Shown here piece after piece: positions 16,599-24,594 of a stretch of 30,036 bases of DNA; positions within the stretch are counted from its first letter, which is position 1; every line of letters begins with the position of its first letter. The notes beneath the pieces were generated by a model. It searched no databases. It worked only from the letters and a program-made list of their open reading frames with translations, and was not told the DNA's origin. Position numbers and translations under genes: made by a program. Source of the stretch: Muribaculaceae bacterium (GTDB taxonomy: Bacteria; Bacteroidota; Bacteroidia; Bacteroidales; Muribaculaceae); NCBI GenBank assembly GCA_009775125.1, contig VSPD01000035.1:1-30036 (forward strand), written 5' to 3'.

Positions 16599-19361
16599 TT
16601 ACTTTTTAAAATATTTAAAGCATTGGTTTTGTGTTGTTATAAGGTACGTCCCGCGAGATATTTTTGATTTTGAAAAATCTCCTTCGAAAATCAATACGCC
16701 TTGAAGGGTGTATATTTTTACTTTTTCGTTGGGGCCGATTTCAATATCGGTTATTATAGAATTTTCATCCACTATGACTTCGCATGTCGCAGATATGCCG
16801 GACTCGTCAATTGCAGTGGCTGAAATAGTCGCAGTGCCAGCCTTGATGGCTTTTATCAATCCTGATTCGTCAACTGTTGCGACAGCTTGGTTGTTGGACT
16901 CCCATGATATGGTTTTGTTAGTTGCATTTTCCGGAAGTATTGTCGCTGTTAGTTGGAACGTATCGCCTGCAATGCCTTTCCATTCTGTTTGATTCAGTAT
17001 AATTGATTCAACCGGAACAGGATTTACGGTTAGGAAACAGATTGCAGTTAAACCGGAACCGTCTGTCGTGGAAGCTATGATTCGTGTCGTGCCTATGGAA
17101 AGGGCCTTGACGAGGCCTGTTTGGTCAACTGTTGCTATGTGGCTGTTGCTGCTTGTCCATTCGAGTGTCTTGTCTGTGGTTGTCTCGGGTATGAGTTTGG
17201 CTTCTACTTGATAATCCTCTCCAATGTGTAGTTCTATTTGGGACGGAATAAGCGACAAGTCTGTGGCAATCGTTGGAATCACGTTGATTTTGCATGTGGC
17301 AGAAAGTCCGTTGATTGTGGTTGCTGTGATTGTGGCTTCGCCAATAGAGACAGCCGTTACCAGACCATTTTCGTTGACTTTTGCGATATTAGTCGCATCA
17401 CTTTCCCAAAATACAAATTTATTAGTTGTTGTTTCAGGTAAAATGGAGGCTGTAAGTTGTACGGTTTCTTTTGCTCTTAATATGGCGGAATTTTTGTCAA
17501 GTGAAATTAAGGCGGGAGAGGTCGAAATTACTGTTACCATGCAGTTTGCGGTTTTTCCATTGGTAGTTGTTGCGCTTATTGACGTCTGTCCCAAGGAATG
17601 TGCTGTAATTTCGCCGTCCATATCGACTGTTGCAACTGTTTCGTCGGAAGAACTCCATTTTATAGTTTTGTCGGTGGTATTTACCGGAGTGAATGAGACA
17701 TTGAGTTTGGATTTTTCAGAAACTTTTAAACTAATTTCTGTTGGATATAGCGAAATAGAAGTTGCTTCAATTGGGATTGCTTTGACTGTTGCGGTTGCTT
17801 TCACTCCTGAGGACGATGTAGCCGTTATTACGGTTTCTCCAGCCGACAGGGCGGTGACTTTGCCGTTTTCGTCAACAATGGCAACTGATTCATCTTCGGA
17901 TTTCCAGCGTATGGTTTTATCTTTGGCTGTTTCCGGCAATACAGTAGCTTCGATATTTTTTGATTCTGATATATAGAGTTCGAGGCCTGTCGAATTCAGA
18001 ATAATAGATTCGACTTCTGATTGAACTACATTTACTTTTAGATGTGCGCTTGCTCCTGAGGTGGCTGAGACAGAGATTTCGGTCGTTCCGAGTTTGATAG
18101 CGGTTATAATGCCCTCATCGTCGATGCTCGCTATTTCCGGATTGGCGGAACTCCATGTCAATGTCTTGTCCTTGGCTTCTTGTGGCTCAATAAGGACTTC
18201 GACAGGCTTTTGGTCTCCAATATACATGTCTAATGAATTACCGGTGATTCCCATTGATGTAAAATCAATAACGATATTTTCAACGCATGGCTCAACTGTA
18301 ATTTTGCAGGTGCCTGTGTAACGTTTGTTGAATGTGGCGGTTATTTCTGTTTGGCCAACACCGACAGCAATAAGTTTGCCGTCCTTTATGGTTACAATGG
18401 ATGGGTCGTTTGATTTGTATTCGACTAAATATCCATTTGGCCTTCCTGATGCATTGATTATTTCGGCTGTCGGTTCGAACACTTCTCCTTTCAATACGGT
18501 TTTGTCGAATAATTTTATAGGGCGCGAGCCATCTATATATGCAAAAGTGGGAAGAATATATTTAAAGTTTTTCCACCCAGTGCTGTTTTTGTACTTTTCA
18601 ATCGAGCTGTTAGGCGCAAATAAGATGGAGTTGGAGTAGTCTGTTTCTGAAAATGTATCGTCGAAGATTGTTGGGGGATTGGAGATAGTGGTATATATAT
18701 AAGCGTTATCCAATATGTCAAATACTTTATGTCCTATCCCGTTCAATTGATACTCTAACTCTATATGCCGTATGTTTTCGCAGTTTGAAAAAGCGTAATC
18801 GCAAATTTGTTCAACACCACGCGTATCGACACGCCATAATTTATGACAATTGGCAAATGCGTATTCGTCAATTGTGATGGGGCTGCCTTCTTTTATGGGA
18901 AAATCGGCGACTCTTAATTGGGCGCCGGCAAACGCGTATTTGCCGATATGATATGGTACATTGTCCGGAACGAGAAAGTAGACCTCTCCTATATTTTCAT
19001 TTTGAAATGCGTAATCGGCAATTCCCGTAACTTTATATTTTGTATGTCTCCCGTATTTGGGGTCGGATCCTTCAACAAATACAGGCACGGTTAATTGGTC
19101 ATAATATTCACCATTCCCGTTGGTTTCCTTTATATGTCGGTATTTAATTAACAGTTTCTTGTCGTATATTCCGGACAATACTGCCTTTCCCGGATAATCG
19201 ACGCTGCTGCTATTAGATGTTATTTCGAATAAAAAGCCTTCGAATTTGAGAGCCTCGGCCGAGGCGTTAGGCGCGTTTGCCAGGATGTATAACACCATTG
19301 CGGCAATTGATGTTGGTTTAAACAGATTTTTAAGCATAATGTTATTTGTTGACTTGCACAT
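16599..19361 (-). CDS. Large surface protein: BspA-type leucine-rich repeats plus seven Big_2 domains
   Basis: This 920-residue secreted protein has a hydrophobic signal (about 12-36, ending NASAEA). A BspA-like leucine-rich-repeat region (LRR_5, about 100-275) follows, with repeats such as ITIDEYAFANCHKLWRVDT and QICDYAFSNCENIRHIEL. Seven bacterial Ig-like (Big_2) domains (about 280-870) each carry a W-x-S ... VATVDE-G-V ... A-G-T-I-A pattern. The last 45 residues (VKIYTLQGVLIFEGDF ... RGTYLITTQNQCFKYFKK) resemble a short T9SS sorting tail. Such proteins act at the surface in adhesion or binding; no enzymatic domain is seen. Base composition is clearly more AT-rich than the mre block. A second possible start at 19337 places the signal peptide closer to the N-terminus. 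Confidence 0.85.
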   Translation of the reverse strand: MCKSTNNIMLKNLFKPTSIAAMVLYILANAPNASAEALKFEGFLFEITSNSSSVDYPGKAVLSGIYDKKLLIKYRHIKETNGNGEYYDQLTVPVFVEGSDPKYGRHTKYKVTGIADYAFQNENIGEVYFLVPDNVPYHIGKYAFAGAQLRVADFPIKEGSPITIDEYAFANCHKLWRVDTRGVEQICDYAFSNCENIRHIELEYQLNGIGHKVFDILDNAYIYTTISNPPTIFDDTFSETDYSNSILFAPNSSIEKYKNSTGWKNFKYILPTFAYIDGSRPIKLFDKTVLKGEVFEPTAEIINASGRPNGYLVEYKSNDPSIVTIKDGKLIAVGVGQTEITATFNKRYTGTCKITVEPCVENIVIDFTSMGITGNSLDMYIGDQKPVEVLIEPQEAKDKTLTWSSANPEIASIDDEGIITAIKLGTTEISVSATSGASAHLKVNVVQSEVESIILNSTGLELYISESKNIEATVLPETAKDKTIRWKSEDESVAIVDENGKVTALSAGETVITATSSSGVKATATVKAIPIEATSISLYPTEISLKVSEKSKLNVSFTPVNTTDKTIKWSSSDETVATVDMDGEITAHSLGQTSISATTTNGKTANCMVTVISTSPALISLDKNSAILRAKETVQLTASILPETTTNKFVFWESDATNIAKVNENGLVTAVSIGEATITATTINGLSATCKINVIPTIATDLSLIPSQIELHIGEDYQVEAKLIPETTTDKTLEWTSSNSHIATVDQTGLVKALSIGTTRIIASTTDGSGLTAICFLTVNPVPVESIILNQTEWKGIAGDTFQLTATILPENATNKTISWESNNQAVATVDESGLIKAIKAGTATISATAIDESGISATCEVIVDENSIITDIEIGPNEKVKIYTLQGVLIFEGDFSKSKISRGTYLITTQNQCFKYFKK

Positions 19362-19416
19362 TTGAAATATTGATGTATGGTTTTAGAATGCAAACGTTAA
19401 CTGTTTGTCCGAGGTC

Positions 19417-19833
19417 TTAAATAACTGATTCGAGCATTTCGGCGAATAGGAGATGAAGTGGTTTGTAGTTTTGGCTGGTTGAGTTGCAGATGCAGAGTGG
19501 AGAAGTTTTGATAAAAGTATAGCCGTAGGTGTTTGCAAAGTCAAGTTCAGTGTCGTAAATATAGCCACGGGTTCGGCTGGCCACAAATATCACTTTGCAG
19601 TTGTGTCTTAGGCAGTTATCAAGAAAAACTGCAACTTCTGCATGGCAAACAGGGTCGTCGGCTGTAAGCACTCCAACCATCTTTCCCTTGTAATTGCCAA
19701 TTAATGAAATATCTGTCTGGTTGATTTTGTGTGTTTCGGTCAATTTAAAACTGCTGTCATTTTTAATCAGTTCAATCAGTTCAAGGAGAGTGCCGGTTTT
19801 GCCTATGCCCTCCACGCCATATAGGTTGACCAT
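19417..19833 (-). CDS. Small P-loop NTP-binding protein of unknown function
   Basis: From the preferred start at 19833 the protein has 138 residues and begins MVNLYGVEGIGKTGTLLELI, which contains a Walker A motif (GVEGIGKT) right at the N-terminus as in small P-loop NTPases. A hydrophobic strand followed by two acidic residues (KMVGVLTADDPVC) could serve as Walker B, and NCKVIFVASRTRGY as a further core strand. In-frame starts also exist at 19872 (MTCHDNKD) and 19965, the latter inside the predicted RNA structure. I do not recognise a named family. It lies between the surface-protein gene and the recombinase region, with the candidate structured RNA upstream on the same strand. Confidence 0.6.
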   Translation of the reverse strand: MVNLYGVEGIGKTGTLLELIELIKNDSSFKLTETHKINQTDISLIGNYKGKMVGVLTADDPVCHAEVAVFLDNCLRHNCKVIFVASRTRGYIYDTELDFANTYGYTFIKTSPLCICNSTSQNYKPLHLLFAEMLESVI

Positions 19834-19920
19834 CACTTTATGTAATGTGTCTTTATTATCGTGGCATGTCATATGTGTTGCTGAGTGCCGCCGGACTCTC
19901 CTCGTTGGCAAATGATTGGT

Positions 19921-20060
19921 TTTTAAAGAAAAAAGCGTGAGAGCCGCACTTGTTGCCCGTTCCACTGCTTGAGGCTCTGGATTGCCCGGTAAAGTTGAAC
20001 GAGCAAACTTGCAGAAGCCTCACGCAGAATATGATATATGCTGCCATTGCCCCACGCTCA
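19921..20060 (-). ncRNA. Candidate structured RNA with intrinsic terminator
   Basis: Read on the minus strand, GCGTGAG (20025-20019) can pair with CTCACGC (19941-19935), which is followed by TTTTTTCTTT. Inside, TGAGGCTTCTG (20022-20012) pairs with CAGAGCCTCA (19979-19970) over 10 bp with one bulge. AGAGCC (19978-19973) can instead pair with GGCTCT (19945-19940), next to the T-run. The middle strand therefore has two mutually exclusive partners, as in terminator/antiterminator switches. An 81-codon reading frame (20101-19856) covers the same stretch but looks unlike a protein. The family and the 5' end are unknown. Confidence 0.45.
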
Positions 20061-20330
20061 CGCGTAGGTGCAGACGGAATATACATATCCACATAAGTCA
20101 TCTACCGTTTGCTGCATTCTTGACTTTACCAAAGAAATTTTCCAGATTTATTTGATAGAAAAGGCGCAGCAACGCATAGTAGTTAATTGCCAATATACCA
20201 ATGGTATAAGCAAGCCGATAATTGCGGTAGTTTTACTCCATTTTACTGGATTTGCTCAAAAAGTACACGTTTAGTACCCCTATTTTCAAACCTTCCGGCA
20301 AGGTCAAATGTTAAGGAGTGTATAAGGCGA

Positions 20331-20362
20331 TTTTCATACTACACACCCACTATTTATATTTG
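20331..20362 (+). promoter_or_regulatory. Probable promoter of the recombinase
   Basis: The -7 box TATATTTG (20355-20362) fits TAnnTTTG. A TTTT (20331-20334) replaces the TTTG -33 box, with a 20-base spacer. The start codon at 20388 follows 25 bases later. Confidence 0.5.
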
Positions 20363-20387
20363 CACAAAAAAGCAAGTACACTTCATT

Positions 20388-21410
20388 ATGGCAAAAATTG
20401 AAAATCGCAAAAAACAAAATCCCAAGCTCATGCAGTCTGAGCTTAGCGATGGTCGTGCCAGCCTCTATCTTGAATACTATCTCGGTCGAACCGAAACGCC
20501 GGTACTCGATGAGAACGGTAATCAGGTATTCTATACCGATGGAGCAATGGCCGGAAAACCCAAGTATAAAATCAAGCACTCCCGTAAGAAGGAGAATCTC
20601 AACCTTTATATTTGGCTTCAACCCCGTAGCCAACAGGAGAGAGTGCAGAACAAGAATACTCTTGCCCTTGCCGAGAAAATACGCTTTGAGCGTGAACAGT
20701 CTTTCCTTGAAGACAGGGAGGGTTACAGGCTGCGCAAGGATATGGACGATGACTTTCTTGAATTTTGCAGGGAGTTTATAAATTTGCCCTCCCTGACAAA
20801 ATACACAAAGATAACGCTTCGTCACGGATTACAGAAGTTTATTGATTTCCTTTCAGAGACTCCGAGATACGCGTTGTATAAGAACAACCTGAAGATGACG
20901 CAACTGACGACGGATATGGTTGCGGCGTATGTCGAGTATCTTAAAGGGAACGGCAGCGGCGACGGTCCAAAAATCCACTTCCGTATGTTCAAGCGCATGG
21001 TTACGGCAGCCGTTGATAAAGACCTCATAAAAAAGAACCCGTGCCGCGGCTTTGTCCTTAAGAATGACAATATGACTTTGCAGAAGGGAATATTGCTCCC
21101 TGAGGAAATCCAGAAACTCGTGGCGACACATTATGAAGGAGAGATAACCGCCGTACAGAGAGCTTTTATCTTCGGCCTATATACCGGTGCCCGTTGGTGC
21201 GACACCAGCCAGCTCAGATTCAGCAATGTGGACTATTCGACCAAGACTCTGAAATTCCAACAGCAAAAGACCAAGGGGCATAGCAGCCGCAGTTGGGTTA
21301 TCGTTCCACTGAATGACAACCTCATCAGGCTTATTGGCTACCCGCCGAATGATAATCTTGATGCCCGTATATTCGATGTCCCGTCTTATAGACAAGTACG
21401 GCTCATTTGA
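20388..21410 (+). CDS. Recombinase N-terminal piece (binding domains and first catalytic Arg)
   Basis: This 340-residue piece starts MAKIENRKKQNPKLMQSEL. It has an arm-type domain (about 1-115), a SAM-like core-binding domain (about 120-225) and the start of the catalytic domain with LYTGARWCDTSQLRF and the Lys-containing QQKTKGHSS. It ends at a TGA (21408-21410) soon after the frame is lost, so it lacks the catalytic Tyr. Confidence 0.75.
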   Translation: MAKIENRKKQNPKLMQSELSDGRASLYLEYYLGRTETPVLDENGNQVFYTDGAMAGKPKYKIKHSRKKENLNLYIWLQPRSQQERVQNKNTLALAEKIRFEREQSFLEDREGYRLRKDMDDDFLEFCREFINLPSLTKYTKITLRHGLQKFIDFLSETPRYALYKNNLKMTQLTTDMVAAYVEYLKGNGSGDGPKIHFRMFKRMVTAAVDKDLIKKNPCRGFVLKNDNMTLQKGILLPEEIQKLVATHYEGEITAVQRAFIFGLYTGARWCDTSQLRFSNVDYSTKTLKFQQQKTKGHSSRSWVIVPLNDNLIRLIGYPPNDNLDARIFDVPSYRQVRLI

Positions 21411-21637
21411 AGAAATGGATCAAAGCCTCCGGGATAAAAAAGAAAATCACATGGCATTGCCGCCGACATAGTTTCGCTGTGAATGTGTTGAGCAAGGGCG
21501 CGAACATCAAAACAGTGTCAAGTCTGCTCAGCCACACCTCCGTAAGAATGACAGAACGCTACCTGCACGTCGTGGACAGCCTCAAACAGGACGCGATAGA
21601 TTCACTCGGTGAAATCAATTTCACTCCTGCACCTTGA
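21407..21637 (+). CDS. Recombinase C-terminal piece (HxxR box and catalytic Tyr)
   Basis: The 76 residues from the internal codon at 21407 carry WHCRRHSFAVNVLSKGANIK, LLSHTSVRMTERYLHV and a short tail. This is the end of a tyrosine recombinase. The related sequence starts some five codons further upstream (from 21392), so this is a fragment and not an independently evolved gene. Translation on its own is doubtful. Confidence 0.65.
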   Translation: MKKWIKASGIKKKITWHCRRHSFAVNVLSKGANIKTVSSLLSHTSVRMTERYLHVVDSLKQDAIDSLGEINFTPAP

Positions 21638-21664
21638 AAATCCCCATATAACGACAGCACAACC

Positions 21665-21704
21665 GACCTCTCCTGAATATTGGAAAGGTCTGTTGTTTTT
21701 CTTT
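21665..21704 (+). terminator. Probable terminator after the recombinase
   Basis: GACCT-C-TCC and GGA-A-AGGTC (21665-21690) form a hairpin with one mismatch and an 8-base loop. It is followed by TGTTGTTTTTCTTT on the plus strand, 28 bases past the recombinase stop. Confidence 0.5.
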
Positions 21705-21787
21705 CAATGTCAAAAAAACAATCAATCACAGAGTGAATAGATACGATGGCGGTTGCGACTTTGGAGCAAACGCAACCAAGTTTACTT

Positions 21788-21842
21788 GGCAAGGGTGATG
21801 TGCTGCAAATTCTATTTGGTGCAGCATATCACATACCTTGCC
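21788..21842. repeat. Long imperfect palindrome with bulge
   Basis: The left arm GGCAAGG-GTGATGTGCTGCA and the right arm pair over 20 positions with one mismatch and a 3-base bulge on the right side, around a 12-base AT-rich loop (AATTCTATTTGG). It starts 150 bases past the broken recombinase. It could be a recombination or processing site, a bidirectional structure or a small RNA hairpin. Confidence 0.7.
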
Positions 21843-22335
21843 ATGCTTTTGTTGGCATCAATCTAATCTATAAGCAAATACGTTGAAGAAATAGGCCAAA
21901 CCGAGTACGAATCGTACATTCCAAGAAAATAACGGGAAAGGATTGTATGTTCAATCTCTACAAATGAAAAACTTGCAAGTAATATCCATTATGCAGATAC
22001 AATCTTATTCCACGATAAATGAATCCTGTTCATATCAGGAACAACTCTATCGGTCGTTTGGATTTAGCAGGTCGGTAATGAACGGCAATCGGCCGGCAAT
22101 CCTCGGAAATTTCGCATTGTTGAATGGTTGAGGTGTTGATATGACGAACAGCCGAAATTATGATATACTGACTTGATGACATGATGACAGAACAAAATGT
22201 TGTAAGGTAGTATGATTGAAATGATGATTGTGTAATGTGTTGGATGGGTGTTTGTAATAATTGCATACTAATGAGCGGCATAATGGCAATATGTATGACA
22301 TTCTGTCAGGCATGATTTATGATAGTCTTATATTC

Positions 22336-22523
22336 TGAACGTATTGCCTTACGTCTGAACATCTGAACATATGGCTGTGCGAATGACTGAACATATGAAC
22401 GTATGAATGTACAGATGTCTGAGCATCTGAATGTCTGAACATATGGATGTCAGAATGTATGGACATCTGAACGTTCATACATCTTAAAGTTTGAACGTCA
22501 TATTATCCGAATGTTTGAAATAT
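22336..22523. repeat. Degenerate tandem array with strict 8-bp period
   Basis: From 22356 every eighth base begins a unit close to TGAA(C/T)(A/G)T(A/C): 22356, 22364, then in register at 22388, 22396, 22404, 22420, 22428, 22436, 22444, 22460, 22468 and 22492. Units between them are degenerate but do not break the phase. About 21 units can be laid end to end. A first TGAACGTA at 22336 is 4 bases out of register. Confidence 0.85.
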
Positions 22524-22815
22524 GACTGGTGAGGAATTTTAATGTAGATTCGGAAGTACTGACAAACTTATCTAAACCGCCTCCGCAATGAGATAAAATT
22601 CTATTTATCCCGACCCTCGCACTGGCGGTTGGCTCAGAGCAAGCTATCACACTAATTAGAGGTCAGTTACATAGCGCCCCAAAATATCTATAGTCCCCGA
22701 TTCCAACGTATTCCTTAACCATATCGACAACCATTCGTGAAGTATTCCCGCTAAAGCACAATAAACGTGATAGTTAACCATCATGAAGAATCCATTAAAA
22801 ATAAATTAGTTAGAC

Positions 22816-22878
22816 TTATTGGAAATTTTGCGGGAATATTTTTAATTTATTCTTCTTGTATTATTGGAATATTTTTTA
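22816..22878 (+). promoter_or_regulatory. Direct repeats overlapping the defence-operon promoter (candidate operator)
   Basis: TTATTGGAA occurs at 22816-22824 and 22861-22869, and GGAATATTTTT at 22833-22843 and 22866-22876. The downstream copies lie between the -33 and -7 boxes, where a bound regulator would block RNA polymerase. The second gene of the operon encodes a helix-turn-helix protein that could bind here. The sequence is AT-rich, so chance similarity is possible. Confidence 0.35.
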
Positions 22879-22886
22879 TAACTTTG
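22855..22886 (+). promoter_or_regulatory. Promoter of the defence operon
   Basis: The -7 box TAACTTTG (22879-22886) is perfect. The -33 box CTTG (22855-22858) matches TTTG in three of four bases at a 20-base spacing. The first start codon (22911) is 24 bases beyond the -7 box, giving a very short leader. No other good promoter is seen before hsdR. Confidence 0.7.
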
Positions 22887-22910
22887 TTGCCATAATTAAC
22901 AAATACGAGT

Positions 22911-23507
22911 ATGGTAACAGCCGAAATCTTCACCAATTCCCTCTTTGACGAGTTCAAACCTCCTTTTGAGGCGTCCGAATTTCAAGATGAGATTCTAACT
23001 GCTGATGTCCAGCGAGCTATTTTTATGGCTCATCGCAATGGCTATCGGAAAAGTCGTGAACTCAAAGAAATGTGTACGTTAATAACGTCTGCATGTATAA
23101 CGCATGACTGCACCCATTATTATCTTGAACAAGAGCTTAGTCCATTAGGATTTGAATTCACCTCTGATTCAATTGGAAATTCAAGAGCCTTTTTTACGAA
23201 GGGTGACTATATCTTCATCTTAAAGAAGAAGGATGCTCCTTCAAATCCAACAGAGGTAAGCAAAAATATTCGCGAACAGAAAGTGGCAAAGCACGTAATT
23301 ACCATATCCTATGAAACCGATGCTTTCCACACAGACATTTCAAGAATTTATGTACAGTATCTTCAGGGGAATACAATAGAATATAATTTTGTCATCACCC
23401 CGGAAGATATGTGGAATCTCGAAAACGGCGTTAACGAGAAAACACAACAAGAAGTGGTTGAACATAAAAAGCCACGTCTTAAAATTAAGAAACAGGATGC
23501 AAAATAA
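22911..23507 (+). CDS. Unknown 198-residue protein paired with an ImmA-type peptidase
   Basis: The protein has no signal peptide or membrane segment. Its N-terminal half (about 25-85) looks helical (ADVQRAIFMAHRNGYRKSRELKEMC). The second half alternates strands (RAFFTKGDYIFILKKK, AKHVITISYETDAF, ISRIYVQYLQGNTIEYNFVITPEDMW). The last 20 residues are Lys-rich (KKPRLKIKKQDAK). I do not recognise the family. It is first in the operon and 2 bases before the XRE/ImmA gene, so the two probably act as a pair. In other bacteria ImmA-type peptidases sit next to a repressor, toxin or substrate they control, and this protein could be that partner. That role is inference. Confidence 0.75.
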   Translation: MVTAEIFTNSLFDEFKPPFEASEFQDEILTADVQRAIFMAHRNGYRKSRELKEMCTLITSACITHDCTHYYLEQELSPLGFEFTSDSIGNSRAFFTKGDYIFILKKKDAPSNPTEVSKNIREQKVAKHVITISYETDAFHTDISRIYVQYLQGNTIEYNFVITPEDMWNLENGVNEKTQQEVVEHKKPRLKIKKQDAK

Positions 23508-23509
23508 TT

Positions 23510-24592
23510 ATGAGTGAGACTGTTAATCCTAAGTTCTTGGAGCTTGCCCGACATCTTCGTCAGTATACCCAGAAGGAGGCTGCTGAATTGCTTGGTGTAT
23601 CACAGGGTAAACTCTCCAAGGCCGAAAAGGGTCTGCAACCTCTCCCCTCCGATATTATAGAAAATCTCCAAACGGTTTTCAACCTACCTCTATCATTTTT
23701 CTACCAATCAACTGATGCGTCTCAAGTAGGTCATCTCTATTATAGGCGCCAAATGTCAATACCCGCAAAAGTATTAGATACGTTAGATGCGCAAATTCGC
23801 GTTCAGAAAATGGCTATCGATCAAATGTTTGATGCCATTGAATTACCAGAGTTTGATTGGCAATTTGAACAGCCAAGTGATGAACTGACACCAGCAGAAA
23901 TCGCTCGTAGAACAAGATATTCACTGGGACTGCACCGAGGCGCAATAGGAAATTTGACTGTTCTGCTTGAAGACCATGGCGTTATCATACAAAAAATGGA
24001 TTTCGGCACAGAAAAGATGGACGGACTTACTTCTATTACAGATCGAGGTCGAAGAGTTATCTTTCTCAATACAAGAATGCCAAATGATAGAATGCGCTTT
24101 TCACTTGCACATGAACTGGGGCATTTAATTATGCATCTTAGTTTTGTTCCAAAGCATCCTGAGAGAGTAGAGGATGAGGCTAACGAATTCGCTTCTGAAT
24201 TTCTTATGCCTGAGGCAGAAATAAAATCATCCTTGAAACGAATCACCCTACCAATGTTAGGAAACCTTAAGCAACAGTGGGGCGTTTCAATGCGTGCGCT
24301 AATTCGACGTGCAAGAGACTTACAAATGATAGACGATAAAATATATCGAAACTATCAGATAATATTCTCGAAAAAAGGCTACAATAAACGTGAACCGATA
24401 AACCTGCCATACGAAAGAAGTAATATGGTGCATGATGTGGTGGAGTTATACAAAACAGAATTGGGCTACTCAGATGAAGATTTGTCTTCAATTTCTCATC
24501 TTTTGCCCGATGATTTCAAACGTTGGTTCATATTGAACAACTCTCCCATTTTCTCGTTCAACCCGACAATTTCAACCTTTAGAAGAAACTAA
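23510..24592 (+). CDS. XRE-type regulator fused to an ImmA/IrrE metallopeptidase
   Basis: This 360-residue protein has two recognisable parts. An N-terminal helix-turn-helix of the XRE type (about 8-62) contains QKEAAELLGVSQGKLSKAEKG. A central ImmA/IrrE domain (about 145-260) has the zinc motif His201-Glu-x-x-His205 in LAHELGHLIMH. A later Glu near 223 in EDEANEFASEFLMP completes the usual metal site. The C-terminal 100 residues are unassigned. ImmA cleaves the repressor of the mobile element ICEBs1, and XRE-ImmA fusions also occur as antitoxins or regulators. It lies 2 bases after the unknown gene and 2 bases before hsdM, so it is well placed to control the whole defence operon. Confidence 0.9.
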   Translation: MSETVNPKFLELARHLRQYTQKEAAELLGVSQGKLSKAEKGLQPLPSDIIENLQTVFNLPLSFFYQSTDASQVGHLYYRRQMSIPAKVLDTLDAQIRVQKMAIDQMFDAIELPEFDWQFEQPSDELTPAEIARRTRYSLGLHRGAIGNLTVLLEDHGVIIQKMDFGTEKMDGLTSITDRGRRVIFLNTRMPNDRMRFSLAHELGHLIMHLSFVPKHPERVEDEANEFASEFLMPEAEIKSSLKRITLPMLGNLKQQWGVSMRALIRRARDLQMIDDKIYRNYQIIFSKKGYNKREPINLPYERSNMVHDVVELYKTELGYSDEDLSSISHLLPDDFKRWFILNNSPIFSFNPTISTFRRN

Positions 24593-24594
24593 TC

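Larger units (their letters stand above)
19873..20387. other. Gene-poor stretch between the P-loop gene and the recombinase
   Basis: Apart from the candidate RNA at 19921-20060, the stretch holds no convincing gene. It contains the small palindrome ATACCAATGGTAT (20197-20209) and the recombinase promoter. No tRNA gene or direct-repeat attachment site could be recognised. Confidence 0.5.
20388..21637 (+). pseudogene. Tyrosine recombinase/integrase broken by a frameshift
   Basis: The two reading frames together make one Bacteroidetes-type tyrosine integrase of about 415 residues. The first piece supplies the arm-binding and core-binding domains and the first catalytic Arg. The second supplies the His-x-x-Arg box (WHCRRHSF), the later His (LLSHTS) and the catalytic Tyr (ERYLHV). 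The frames differ by -1 and meet around 21389-21392, where IFDVPSY should run into TSTAHLKKW. A 1-base loss or 2-base gain would explain it. No slippery heptamer is visible. The enzyme is probably inactive unless this is a sequencing error. It sits at the left side of the defence island. Confidence 0.8.
21705..22854. other. Gene-free stretch in the accessory region
   Basis: No convincing coding sequence is seen over about 1.15 kb; reading frames are short and frequently stopped. The stretch holds the imperfect palindrome at 21788-21842, a small dyad GTACGA-A-TCGTAC (21905-21917), the 8-bp-periodic array at 22336-22523 and direct repeats just before the defence-operon promoter. Confidence 0.6.

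Noticed and set aside
19856..20101. 81-codon frame overlapping the candidate RNA
   Set aside because: Its composition is unlike a protein, it runs through a terminator hairpin and T-run, and the base-pairing explains the sequence better. Coding is not fully excluded.
19873..20387. tRNA gene as integration target
   Set aside because: No cloverleaf, T-loop motif or CCA-type end could be recognised on either strand.
21385..21410. Programmed -1 frameshift in the recombinase
   Set aside because: No slippery heptamer or following pseudoknot is apparent at the junction, and the second frame has a stop at 21389-21391 that leaves almost no room for slippage.
20388..21637. HsdS-switching recombinase acting on this restriction locus
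   Set aside because: It lies 1.3 kb before the operon, is frameshifted, and no second hsdS cassette or matching long inverted repeats are inside the window.
22336..22523. CRISPR array
   Set aside because: Units are only 8 bases, contiguous and degenerate, with no spacers and no cas genes.
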